Source: Methylobacterium sp. 2A
GTDB lineage: Bacteria > Pseudomonadota > Alphaproteobacteria > Rhizobiales > Beijerinckiaceae
Reading direction: 5' to 3'
Length of the DNA stretch: 64,000 bases
NCBI RefSeq assembly: GCF_009806555.1
Contig: NZ_VUOK01000003.1
Coordinates: 248,001 to 312,000, forward strand
Shown: positions 7,898 through 16,382 of the stretch, piece after piece
Position numbering within the stretch: position 1 is the first letter of the stretch
Layout of the letters: each line of letters opens with the position of its first letter
Made by a program: the position numbers and the translations under genes
Notes under the pieces: model-generated
Databases searched by the model: none
What the model saw: the letters and a program-made list of their open reading frames with translations, nothing else
Told to the model about the DNA's origin: nothing

Positions 7898-10259
7898 CCT
7901 GCCTGACGATCCCATGGGTATGGCGGGAGAACGCCGCGATGGGCGACGGGCGTCCCAGGAGATAGCCCTGCACCGCATGGCATCGCTCTGCGGCGAGGAA
8001 GCCGAGTTCGGCCTCGGTCTCGACCCCCTCGGCCAGGACCGGAAGCCCGAGGCCCCGGCCGAGGCCCAACACCGAGCGCACGATGGCCGCGGTCTGCTCG
8101 TTGGTGTCGACGGCGCGCGTGAACGAGCCGTCGATCTTGATCTTGTCGAACGGGAAGGAGCGCAGGTTGGAGAGCGACGAGTAGCCCGTCCCGAAATCGT
8201 CCATCGCGACACGCACGCCGACCGCCTTGAGTTGCCGCAGGGTGAGGAGCGCCCGGTTCGGGTCGCTGATCAGCGCCGTCTCCGTGATCTCGACCTCCAG
8301 CCGTCCGGGGGCCAACCCGGTCCCGAGGAGCACCTCGTGCACCAGCCCGACGAGGTCCGGGGAGTGGATCTGCACCGCCGAGACGTTGACGGCGATGGAC
8401 AGGGGCCTTGGCCAGCCCGCGGCCTCGCGGCAGGCCTCGCGCAGGACCCACTCGCCGATCCGAAGGATGATGTCGCTCTCCTCCGCGATGGGGATGAACA
8501 CGGACGGCGGGACGTGGCCCCGCTCGGGGTGCCTCCAACGGAGCAGCGCCTCGAAGCCGATGACCTCGCCGGTGCCGACCTCGGTCTGGGGCTGGTAGAC
8601 GAGCTCCATCTCGCCGCGGGCGACGGCATGGCGGAGGTCATGTTCCAGCGAGCGGCGCTCGTGCACCTCCGCGCCCATCCGGGCCTCGAAGAAGCGGTAC
8701 GTGCCGCGGCCCTCCGACTTGGCCCGATACAGGGCGGTGTCCGCGAAGTTGAGGAGCGCCGCGCGTTCCCGGGTGTCGTCCGGGTAGAGGGCGACGCCGA
8801 TGCTGGTCGCGATGCTGGGGCCGCCCCCCTCAGCCCGGCCGGCGCGCAGCGCCTCCAGGATGCGCTCCGCGAGTCCCCCCGCGGCGGTCGCATGCTCGCA
8901 CGGCATCAGAACGGCGAACTCGTCGCCGCCGAGGCGCGCCATGGTCTGGGTGCCGTCGAGCTCCGCGGAGACGATGCGGGCGACGGCCTCCAGCATCGCG
9001 TCGCCGGCGGCGTGACCGAACAGGTCGTTGACCTCCTTGAAGCGGTCGAGGTCGAGGCAGAGCACGGCGAGCTTGCGTCCCCCCACGTCCGCCGCCCGCA
9101 TCTCAAGGTCGAGCCGCTGGCCGAAGCTGGCGCGGTTCGCGAGGCCGGTGAGGGCGTCGTGGTGGGCGAGGAACGCGATACGGCTTTCGGCCTGGCGACG
9201 GGCACGCAGGTCGCGCACGGCCACGGCGTAGTGGGGCCGCCCGGCATGCTCGACCGGCTGCATGATCACCTCGACCGGGATCAAGGTGCCGTCCGCGCGC
9301 CGAAGCTCGACCTCCACCGGTCGCTCGGGATGGCCGGCCATGAGGAGGCGTGTCGCTTCCCCGGGAAGGTAGGCGGACAGGGACGAGCCCGGGAGGCCGG
9401 CCTGGGGCCGGCCGGCGAGCTTGGCGAAGCTGCGGTTGGCGCTGACGACGGTGTCGCCCGTGCAGACCACGAGCCCCTCGACGGCGGCGTTGGCGAGGCT
9501 GTGCAGGCGGTCGGCCTCCAATTGGGCATGCCGGCGGTCGCGGAGGTCCAGCGCGAGCGCGGCGCCGGCCATGAGGAGGATGGTGAAGCTCGCCAGCGCG
9601 ACGGCGACGGCCAGCCACGCGTTCGGGACCGCGGCCTCGGAGACGGCCATGGTCGGGTCCGGGGTAACGGTGACGGCGCCCATCGCGGTGAAATGGTGCC
9701 CGCAGATGGCGAGCAGCAGCAGGAGCGCGGCGGGAAGCTGGCGGGCGAGGCCTCGCCCGCCCGGCCGGGCCGACAGGGCGGCCCCGCCGAGCAGGACGGA
9801 AAGGGCGAGCGAGGCCGCGACGGCGGCGGGGTCCCACGCCTTGTGCCCGGCGACGTCGTAGGCGGCCATGCCGGTGTAGTGCATCGCCGCGATGCCGAGC
9901 CCGACGACGCCACCGCCGGCCCATGCGGCCGCACGCCCCCCGACGGAGACCGAGAGGGCCACGCCGGCGCCGACCAGCGCGATCGCGAGGACGAGGGAGA
10001 GCGCGGTGAGACCGAGATCGTAGCCGCCCGGGACGCCAGGCGCGAACGCGAGCATGGCGATGAAGTGCGTCGCCCAGATGCCGGATCCCCCCGCGAAGGC
10101 GGCCACGGCGAGCCAGCCGACCTGGACCCAGGCGGCGGTCCGGCGGGCGTGGTCGACGAGGCAGACCGTCGTCAGCGCCGACAGTCCGCAGGTGGCGGCC
10201 GCCAGGACGACGAGGCGGAGATCATGGGTTTCGACGAGGCATCCGACGACGTTGAGCAT
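7887..10259 (-). CDS. MHYT-PAS-GGDEF-EAL c-di-GMP signalling protein
   Basis: 790 residues from the ATG at 10259; a GTG at 10298 with a better-spaced AGGGA is an alternative, but MHYT proteins usually begin MLxVxxCxxxxHDLRLVVLA as here. The membrane MHYT sensor has its three motifs near residues 62-69 (WATHFIAM), 126-132 (MHYTGMA) and 187-194 (GHHFTAMG), proposed to bind metal and sense a diatomic gas. A PAS region (about 247-350), a GGDEF domain with intact GGDEF (444-448) and an EAL domain with an intact FEALLRW follow. No RxxD inhibitory site is seen just before GGDEF. Both synthesis and hydrolysis of cyclic di-GMP are therefore possible; which dominates cannot be told from sequence. Confidence 0.93.
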   Translation of the reverse strand: MLNVVGCLVETHDLRLVVLAAATCGLSALTTVCLVDHARRTAAWVQVGWLAVAAFAGGSGIWATHFIAMLAFAPGVPGGYDLGLTALSLVLAIALVGAGVALSVSVGGRAAAWAGGGVVGLGIAAMHYTGMAAYDVAGHKAWDPAAVAASLALSVLLGGAALSARPGGRGLARQLPAALLLLLAICGHHFTAMGAVTVTPDPTMAVSEAAVPNAWLAVAVALASFTILLMAGAALALDLRDRRHAQLEADRLHSLANAAVEGLVVCTGDTVVSANRSFAKLAGRPQAGLPGSSLSAYLPGEATRLLMAGHPERPVEVELRRADGTLIPVEVIMQPVEHAGRPHYAVAVRDLRARRQAESRIAFLAHHDALTGLANRASFGQRLDLEMRAADVGGRKLAVLCLDLDRFKEVNDLFGHAAGDAMLEAVARIVSAELDGTQTMARLGGDEFAVLMPCEHATAAGGLAERILEALRAGRAEGGGPSIATSIGVALYPDDTRERAALLNFADTALYRAKSEGRGTYRFFEARMGAEVHERRSLEHDLRHAVARGEMELVYQPQTEVGTGEVIGFEALLRWRHPERGHVPPSVFIPIAEESDIILRIGEWVLREACREAAGWPRPLSIAVNVSAVQIHSPDLVGLVHEVLLGTGLAPGRLEVEITETALISDPNRALLTLRQLKAVGVRVAMDDFGTGYSSLSNLRSFPFDKIKIDGSFTRAVDTNEQTAAIVRSVLGLGRGLGLPVLAEGVETEAELGFLAAERCHAVQGYLLGRPSPIAAFSRHTHGIVRQDAA

Positions 10260-10483
10260 GGCGCGGCCTCGAAACCCGTTGAATCCCTCTGATCGCACAA
10301 GTCCCTGTCGGACGAGTTAAGCGTGCGCGACCATGTCGTGGATCCACAGGCGATCGCCGATGGGTGCCGCGGATCGGCCAGGCCCCCCTTCCGGTGGGCC
10401 TCCCGGTCATCGTCGTGGCGTCGGGACGGTGTCGTCGAGGGGCGCGGCATGGGACCACGGCTCGTCGACCTTGCCGGCCAACA

Positions 10484-10700
10484 AGCGAGATCGACGCGGT
10501 GTTCACCGGCCTCGACATGCGCGGCTCCACCGCGGGCATGCAGCCCGCCTTCGATCCGCCACCGCTGGCCGCCTATCGAGTTGCTGATGGTCCCGTCGCG
10601 GCCCTTGGACGCCTCGAAGATTCCGGAGCGCGGGATCGTGCTCGGCGAGCCGTTCGACCCCCGCCGCATCGAAGCCGCGCTCCAGACATTCGCGGGCTGA
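10484..10700 (+). pseudogene. Decayed receiver-domain response regulator (C-terminal half)
   Basis: A receiver-domain signature is split over two frames. EIDAVFTGLDM (phosphoacceptor strand, expected DLDMPG) ends near 10543, then after a shift RHRWPPIELLMVPSRPL and PERGIVLGEPFDPRRIEAAL follow to a stop at 10700, where functional relatives read KPFDPRRL. No N-terminal VLVVEDE segment is visible upstream. This is a remnant of a stand-alone single-domain response regulator common in Methylobacterium-type genomes. Confidence 0.6.
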
Positions 10701-10719
10701 GCCGAAGTCGAACCCATGG

Positions 10720-11040
10720 TGTCCCGGGTAGCGGCGACGACGGGCAGGCCGTCGCAGTGGTCAGCCCGCCGAGCCCGTGCCGGCTCGTGCGTCGTGGCGG
10801 CGTTCGCGCCGTCCGTCTGCTGATTGTCGAGCTTGCGCATCTCCCGTGGCGATGTTCTGCGGGCTCGTTTCGCCGTTGCGCCAGCCTGGTCGGCCTCGGA
10901 CGGCGGTCGCGCTCGGTCGCCGTCACGTCCCGTGCGCTGAGCGCCACCACGGGGACCTTCGCGCAGCCGGGCAGCCCCGGGAGCCTGTCGAGAGAGTGGA
11001 ACCCGTCCATCACCGGCATCGTGAAGCCGAGCGCCGCGCA
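10720..11040 (-). pseudogene. Second decayed receiver-domain remnant, opposite strand
   Basis: On the minus strand MPVMDGFHSLDRL, then KVPVVALSARDVTATERDR, match the middle of a receiver domain. The C-terminal part (about 10900-10720, with EMRKLDN) is in another frame, so at least one frameshift separates them. The upstream half is not recognisable. It faces the first remnant, so a pair of receiver genes may have stood here. Confidence 0.5.
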
Positions 11041-11300
11041 GCCGTTCCCGGCCCCTAGACGGCCCAGCCATTGTGCTCTGGCACGGTGCGAGGGCGGTGA
11101 CGCATGTGCCCCGGTGATCGCGGAACTTTCTTGTGCGGTCCCGGCGCGGTGGCCGGGCCGTCGGCGGGGCAGGATCAGCCGGGTGGCCCATTCCCGTCGG
11201 CGGCGTGGGCCGAGGTTGTGGGTTGCAAGCCCCCCGACCAACCTTCGCCGGGACGATCGGGCATCGGGCTCGATGGTGCACTGAGCGGGACGGGCCAGTC

Positions 11301-12584
11301 ATGACATCCATGGAAATAAGTTCTTCTGTCGGCCCCACCGTGCGGGTCACGCATTTTTGCCATATCGGACTCTCGCGCTCGATTCCGGCGGTGGGACATC
11401 CGGACGAGACTCGCGCCTTCGCCCTCAACCAGGCCCTCCCAAAGGCGAACCGCGGCGCGGTCCTCGACGACCTCTGCGCGTCGCTGGCCGAGGCGGGCGG
11501 CGACGAAGCGGTGCAGTGTCTCGACCAATCCATGGTGGAGCACCGGATGGACGAGCTGTTCGGCATCGTCGGCGCCTGCGTCTCCGTCCAGGCCGCTCGC
11601 CTGAAGGATGGCGTCCGGGGGGCAATGACCGAGGCGATGGAGGAGGCCCGCGCCTGTGGCGTGCATGTGTCCTGGACATCCAGGATCGAGGCGGTCGCAC
11701 CCGGAACCGTGCTCCATGCCGCGCCCGACAACATCCGCGAACGGGTGAAGCAGGTCCTCGGGCTGTCGCGCGCGTTCTATTTCGCCCCGGTCGATCCCTT
11801 CGTGCACGTGAACTACCAAGTCATGCTCAGCGGCCCCGACGGGGATGTCGACCGCCTGGGTCGGAAGCTCGCCGACCACCTGGCCTCCCTGATGCCGGCA
11901 GGGACTGAGCGGCCGACCGTCAGATCCGAGACGCAGACCGAGACCGTGTACCCGGGCGCCACCTACGAGGAGTGCGTGCGGAACCGGCTGGCAACCCGCA
12001 GGCCGTTGCCCCCGACGGGAGAGGCGTTCATGTCGGGCGTCCGCGAGGCCCGGCGCGCGATCGAGGCCGGCGACGCCGTGGCCGCCTTCGCGGCGGCCGA
12101 CGACATCGCCCGACTCGTAAGGCGCGACCCGGTGATGACGGCATTGCTTCTCCGAGGCGATCGTCCCGGCGACGGGAGCAAGCGCTTCGAGGTCGGCAAC
12201 GCCCGCAAGCTCGCCCGGCACATCGCGTGCGTCGTCGCGACCCTGAAGGCGCAGGACGATCTGGAGGGCCTTCGCGGCCTGCTCTTCGCACCCTCGGGCA
12301 TGGTGGAAACGATCCGGGAGAAAGTCTGGTACGAGCTCGCCGCGAACCGACTCCCCCAATACCACGCCAAGCCGATCAGGGCGGCCTTCGGCGACGTCGG
12401 CAACGCGCAACTCCACTTCGAGGCATTCGACGTCGATGGCCAACGCCGTCCGGCGGCGACGAACGGGCCAATCGACCGGGAACAAGCCCTCCTCGATTTC
12501 ATCGCCGCAGGTGCTCCGGACCAAGAGACGGCGCCATCGCCCGACGATCGTCCGGGTCTCGATGGACCGAGCCCGTCCATCTGA
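11301..12584 (+). CDS. Hypothetical protein, 427 residues, no recognised domain
   Basis: The frame is open with coding-type composition. I chose the ATG at 11301 (a second lies at 11310); upstream codons look non-coding. The N-terminal half is a mixed alpha/beta soluble protein with conserved-looking stretches such as YFAPVDPFVHVNYQVMLSGP and a helical segment DELFGIVGACVSVQAARLKD; the C-terminal third is helical and acidic with a disordered Pro/Asp tail. No signal peptide or membrane segment is seen. It stands alone between decayed regulators and an IS element. I do not recognise it and assign no function. Confidence 0.6.
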   Translation: MTSMEISSSVGPTVRVTHFCHIGLSRSIPAVGHPDETRAFALNQALPKANRGAVLDDLCASLAEAGGDEAVQCLDQSMVEHRMDELFGIVGACVSVQAARLKDGVRGAMTEAMEEARACGVHVSWTSRIEAVAPGTVLHAAPDNIRERVKQVLGLSRAFYFAPVDPFVHVNYQVMLSGPDGDVDRLGRKLADHLASLMPAGTERPTVRSETQTETVYPGATYEECVRNRLATRRPLPPTGEAFMSGVREARRAIEAGDAVAAFAAADDIARLVRRDPVMTALLLRGDRPGDGSKRFEVGNARKLARHIACVVATLKAQDDLEGLRGLLFAPSGMVETIREKVWYELAANRLPQYHAKPIRAAFGDVGNAQLHFEAFDVDGQRRPAATNGPIDREQALLDFIAAGAPDQETAPSPDDRPGLDGPSPSI

Positions 12585-12766
12585 CCCGCTGCCCCCTCCG
12601 CGGCTCCCCGATCGGACGGGCCGTCGTCTCGGGGCGAGGTTCGGTAAACGCGTACCAAGCTGCCGTGGGCCTTCCGCGCCGTAGGCGTGTTCGCCGCGCC
12701 CTGGACATCGTTAGGCTTCGAACGGCCGAGCCGCTTCGCGAAACCTGTCGATCCCTGCGAGTTTCC

Positions 12767-13683
12767 TCACCGGCCGTCGGCACGGGTGACCTGACCGGTA
12801 TTTTGGACCGGGCCGAGTGAGAGGCTACTGCATGGCAGCGACCATGGAGGCCGGAAGGCCAGATCCGGGAAGGTGACGGGCCCGGGCGGCCGGTAGCCCA
12901 AGGACGAATGCGGCCGGACGCGGTTGTATGTGTTCTGCCAGATCCCGATCACGGTCTGCGCCTCCTTGAGCGAGTAGAAGATCTCCTGCCTCAGGCACTC
13001 GTCCTTCAGCTTGCCGTTGAAGCTCTCGCAGTACCCGTTCTTCCACGGCGAGCCTGGGGTGATGTACTGGATCTGCGGGCCCGTCTTGGCGACCCATTTG
13101 CGCAGCGCCTTCGCAATCATCTCGGGGCCATTGTCGCAATGGAGATGCTCCGGGATGCCGTGCAGGCACATCGCGTCGGCCAGCGCCTCGATCACGCCGA
13201 GGCTGCCGATGCGCCGCGCCACCTTCAGCGCGAGGCAGGCCCGGCTGTGTTCGTCAATCAGCGTCAGGACGCGCAGGCTCCGCCCGTCATGGGTCTGCGC
13301 CTGGACGAAGTCGAAGCTCCAGACGTGGTTGGGGTGGAGCGGGCGCAGCCGCACGCACGAGCCGTTGTTCAGCCAGAGGCGGCTGCGCGGTCGGTGCTTT
13401 TTTGGGACCTTCAGCCCCTCACGACGCCAGATGCGCTGAACCCGGTCCTTGCCCACCCGCCAGCCGGCCGCCTGCAGCAGCGCGGTCACGCGGCGGTAGC
13501 CGTAGCGGCCGTACTCGGACGCCAGGGCGATGATGGCGCGGGTCAGTTCATCCTCGTCGGCCGCAACCGTGGGCACGTAACGCTGCGTGCCCCGGTGCTG
13601 GCCGACGATCCGGCAGGCGTGGCGCTCCAAGAGACCGTGCTTCTCTCGGGCACCATCGACCGCCTGCCGGCGTCGTTCGGGGG
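12767..13683 (-). CDS. IS3-family transposase OrfB (DDE integrase core)
   Basis: This frame starts right at the OrfA stop and is normally expressed as an OrfAB fusion by -1 frameshift; a TTG at 13630 is the first internal start-like codon. It holds an N-terminal HTH_21 region (YGRYGYRRVTALLQ) and an rve core with the DDE triad: Asp in WSFDFVQ, Asp in HCDNGPE, Glu in YCESFNGK. The C-terminus GYRPPGPV is standard. The stop lies about 20 bp beyond the left inverted repeat, in flanking DNA, so the last six residues are supplied by the insertion site. The element could still be active. Confidence 0.9.
12787..12824 (+). repeat. Left terminal inverted repeat of the IS3 element
   Basis: Begins TGACCTGACCGG, continues TTTTGGACCGGGCC and ends GTGAGAGG. 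It pairs with the repeat at 13992-14031 with two extra bases in the right copy. OrfB reads out through this repeat. Confidence 0.75.
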
Positions 13684-13965
13684 CTACAAGTTTCCCGCGG
13701 CGAAGTCCGCGAGCACCTGCTTTTCAAGGGACAGATCGGCGACCAGCCGGTGCAGGCGGGTATTCTCGCGCTCCAGCTCCTTCATTCGCTTGGCTTGATC
13801 GATCTGTAAGCCGCCGTAATCTTTGCGCCAGCGATAGTAGCTTTGCTCTGGGATCTCGGCTTCCTTGCATGCGAGCGCCAAGCTCTTGCCCTGTGCCGTC
13901 AGGATCTTGATCTGGCGCAGCTTGAGCACGACCTGCTTTGCGCTCGTCTTCTGACCCCGCTTCAT
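13684..13965 (-). CDS. IS3-family transposase OrfA
   Basis: 93 residues: a helix-turn-helix DNA-binding region (about 10-50, with CKEAEIPEQSYYRWRKDYGG) and a leucine-zipper helix (about 55-90, ELERENTRLHRLVADLSLEK), as is usual for IS3 OrfA. It ends GNL-stop, typical of the IS407 group. The OrfAB transposase would arise by -1 frameshifting near its end. The protein looks intact. Confidence 0.9.
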   Translation of the reverse strand: MKRGQKTSAKQVVLKLRQIKILTAQGKSLALACKEAEIPEQSYYRWRKDYGGLQIDQAKRMKELERENTRLHRLVADLSLEKQVLADFAAGNL

Positions 13966-13991
13966 ACCCAGCTCCTTCGGTCCCGGCTGAT

Positions 13992-14031
13992 CCTCTCAAT
14001 CAGCCCGGTCCAAAGCCAGCCGGTCAGGTCA
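13992..14031 (-). repeat. Right terminal inverted repeat of the IS3 element
   Basis: On the minus strand it reads TGACCTGACCGG, then TTTGGACCGGGCTGA and TTGAGAGG, matching the left repeat apart from a 2-base length difference and scattered mismatches. Confidence 0.75.
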
Positions 14032-14038
14032 ACGCGCG

Positions 14039-14482
14039 ATGCCCCATGACTTGCCGCCGTGGCACGCCGTGTACGATCAGGCGCAACGTTGGCTGCGGCC
14101 CGGCTGCTTCGAGAGCTTGATCCACAACCTGCGCGCCGTGTTGCGCCTGGCTGCGGGTCGTGCCGAGGAGCCCTCGGCCGTGGTGCACGACAGCCGCACC
14201 CCGCGTTCGACCCCTGAGAGCGTCGCTCGCGCCGCTTGGGACGGTCACAAGCGCACCCGTGGCTCGAAGCTGCACGCAGCGGTCGGTACGCTCGGCCAAG
14301 TGCTGGCTCTGCACGTCACACCGGCCAACGCCGATGATCGCGCAGCCGTGGCCGCGCTCGCTTGTGCCGTGCAGAGGGCAACCAGTGACAGCGTGAACCT
14401 CGCCTGTGTCGATCAGGGCTCTATACCTGAGCGCGCGGCGGAAGCGGCCGCCGATCACGGCATCACCCTGGAGGTCGTGAAG
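14039..14482 (+). pseudogene. IS5-family (IS427-type) transposase, truncated at both ends
   Basis: About 148 residues match the middle of IS427-group transposases: MPHDLPPWHAVYDQAQRW, then VVHDSRTPRSTPES, KRTRGSKLHAAVGTLG and LACVDQGSIPER. The N-terminal helices are missing because the IS3 element lies 8 bp upstream, and the C-terminal part with the catalytic Glu is missing because the frame passes at LEVVK into TniQ-like sequence. The element is dead. Confidence 0.75.
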
Positions 14483-15073
14483 CCGTTCGCCGCACTGTGG
14501 TGGCCGGACCGACCGGTGTGGAACCGCGATCTCGACCAGGTCGCGGACACCGCATGGCTCGCCGATCTCGCGGGTCGCGCCGGCCTGACGCTCGACCGGG
14601 TCCGCGCGATGACCTTGGATGCCCCTCGCCGTCGGTTCGGGCGGGGATCGGGCGATGCGTCCCTGATCCTGTCGGCCGGGATCTATCGCCGCACACGGAT
14701 CCGGCACGCGCTTCAGATCTGCCCGCGGTGTCTCAGTGCCGGCGACTGTGCTGTCATCGTCGAGACCGTCGCGGCGTGGATCGAAGACTGGCCGCGCCGC
14801 TTCTTCACTGCCGCCGGCGAAGCCGGGCTCACTCAGCGGATGTTCCGAAAAGTCGCCCGGCCCGGCGATCTCGCGCGCCAGATCCTCCGCCTGCCCGAAG
14901 GTTTTCGCCGCGACCGGACCTTCCTCCCCGTCCTTCAAGACAAACGCCTGAAGCGCCTGCGGCGGATCGACAACCCACGCTACCGGCGCATCCGTGCGGC
15001 GCGGATCCTGCGCGCGACGGGCCCCAAGCTCCGGCGGCGCGGGGCGTCCCCTGGCCGAGACCGGTCAAATTGA
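14483..15073 (+). pseudogene. TniQ-family fragment fused in frame to the IS5 remnant
   Basis: About 196 residues in the same open frame as the IS5 fragment. WWPDRPVWNRDLDQVADTAW, a zinc-finger-like ICPRCL and a C-terminal DWPRRFFTAAGEAGLTQRMF, LPEGFRRDRTFLPVL and LKRLRR resemble TniQ proteins, the target-selection subunits of Tn5053/Tn7-like transposons. The N-terminal fold start and the middle after CPRC are missing. It is not similar in detail to the full-length TniQ at 50654-52573, so it comes from a different transposon. The chimeric frame has no obvious start of its own. Confidence 0.55.
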
Positions 15074-15122
15074 CGACGCCATGAGACCAGACGCAGTCAG
15101 GCACGAACCGGATCAAGAGTCG

Positions 15123-15868
15123 TCACGCAGCGCGATGCGCGTGGTCGCGGCAGCGGCGGACATACTTCACCAGGGTCCACACGGCCTCCTGCTCCTGTCC
15201 CGTCATACGGGCCTCGTCGAGAAGGTCCGTCAGAAAGGCGAGCGCCGCGTGCCCGTCATCGGCCGCGATCACCTTTCCTGGGGATTCCTCGCCCCCCGAT
15301 TCGCCAAGGCTCGGGGTCTCATCCTGTGCGTCGTCGACGGGCTCGACACGGCCGCCATTCTCGCGGCCCAAAGCCTCCCGCCGCTGCCCACCCCGTCGCA
15401 CGCGGCGGCCCTCGAAGAGATCCCCATTCAACGGGATCTCGGCCGACCGCGCCGCGCTGATGAAAAACGTCAGGGCCTTCCGCGTTACGCCATCCGTCGA
15501 GGGATACTGCGAGCGAAACAGGCGCTGAAACACAGTCGGCGACATCGTGCCGAGCTCATGCTGGAACAGCGGCTCGTAAGCCGCCTTGAGCACGCCCGTC
15601 AGCACGGTCGGCCATGCCGGAGTCTCGTACGCCACAACCAGGGATTTCAGCCTCGGCAGCGCACGGCCACGGGCATCGATCAGCCGCAGAAACCTCAGGC
15701 CCGAGAGCACCTGCCGTCGCATACTCTGAGACACGTGCTGCAACGCCATTTCGTCGATGGGATTTGGCGTGCCGTGATCGCGCAGGACAGTGATTACAGC
15801 CAAGACGGCGCTCAGCGAAACATAAACGGGGCCGGCGGAATTCGCACCCCCTCAGCAAGTCGCGGCAT
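15123..15868 (-). pseudogene. DUF5343-like gene broken by a 5' frameshift
   Basis: The ATG at 15868 (AGAAGGG upstream) starts a 19-codon frame, MPRLAEGVRIPPAPF..., ending in TGA. Adding one T to the TTT run near 15825 would continue it as PFYVSLSAVLAVITVL into the long downstream frame to 15123 (about 226 residues from a TTG at 15803). The restored start resembles DUF5343 proteins (short PPAP/PY leader, then a helix). The rest shows LRFLRLIDARG and TRKALTFFISAARSAEIPL, also DUF5343-like, then an acidic linker and helical tail. The one-base loss could be real decay or a sequencing error. The role of DUF5343 is unknown. Confidence 0.6.
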
Positions 15869-15995
15869 CGTCAAAGCCCTTCTGTTTCGCCAAAGGTGCC
15901 TTACTGTTTCGTTAAGGTCAGCCACTCGAATCGCCGCGGAACCAGAGGGTTGATCAAACGGGGATCGGTGGCACGAACAGGCCATGGAGGCCTCG

Positions 15996-16283
15996 ATGGA
16001 TCACGCGCATCTCGCCCTGGTACGAGCCTACGACGGGGAGCCCCTGAAACGCGTCATCCTCGCGACGGGGCCGGACGTCTTGTACGTCGCCAATCCCCGA
16101 TTTCTCGACGCGATCAGGACCGGCCGCAGCCAACCGATCGGATTTCGGCCAGTCGACTGCTATGCGTGGGACGAGATCGCCTTCGAGAGGCTGTCCGAGG
16201 CTTATGCAGCATCGGGCCAGACCGAAACCGACGCATGGATCGCACTCCCGCCCTTCGCGGGATCCCACCTGCGACTGCGCTGA
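15996..16283 (+). CDS. Small hypothetical protein
   Basis: 95 residues from the ATG at 15996, which has GGAGG seven bases upstream; an in-frame ATG at 15984 lacks a good site. The sequence (VRAYDGEPLKRVILATGPDVLYVANPRFLDAI) looks like a compact alpha/beta protein with natural composition. I recognise no family. It lies alone between the DUF5343 remnant and the porin gene, convergent with the porin. Confidence 0.55.
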   Translation: MDHAHLALVRAYDGEPLKRVILATGPDVLYVANPRFLDAIRTGRSQPIGFRPVDCYAWDEIAFERLSEAYAASGQTETDAWIALPPFAGSHLRLR

Positions 16284-16382
16284 CCCAGACGGCCCTGGCG
16301 TCAGGTCCGATCCGGCGCTGCCGCATCCGCCACGACGGCTTGCCGTCGAGCCCGTCGGCTCGTCTCCCTGGTCTCGATGCCG

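Larger units (their letters stand above)
12787..14031 (-). mobile_element. IS3-family insertion sequence, IS407-group type, 1245 bp
   Basis: It is bounded by imperfect terminal inverted repeats beginning TGACCTGACCGG at both ends, followed by TTTGGACCGGGC and a TGAGAGG block (left from 12787, right back from 14031). It carries OrfA and OrfB in the usual overlapping -1 arrangement, and the length is typical. No matching direct repeat flanks it (CGGG on the left, ACGC on the right). On the right it abuts a truncated IS5 transposase, so it inserted into or recombined with that element. Confidence 0.88.

Noticed and set aside
7884..10292. 802-codon plus-strand frame opposite the GGDEF-EAL gene
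   Set aside because: It is the mirror of a well-conserved gene, with low-complexity composition.
12745..12752. TGTCGATC near the IS3 element as the left end of the Tn7-like transposon
   Set aside because: Only eight bases match, the following bases differ and no ATGTATG-type repeats lie inside.
12783..14035. Target-site duplication around the IS3 element
   Set aside because: The flanking bases (CGGG and ACGC) do not match.
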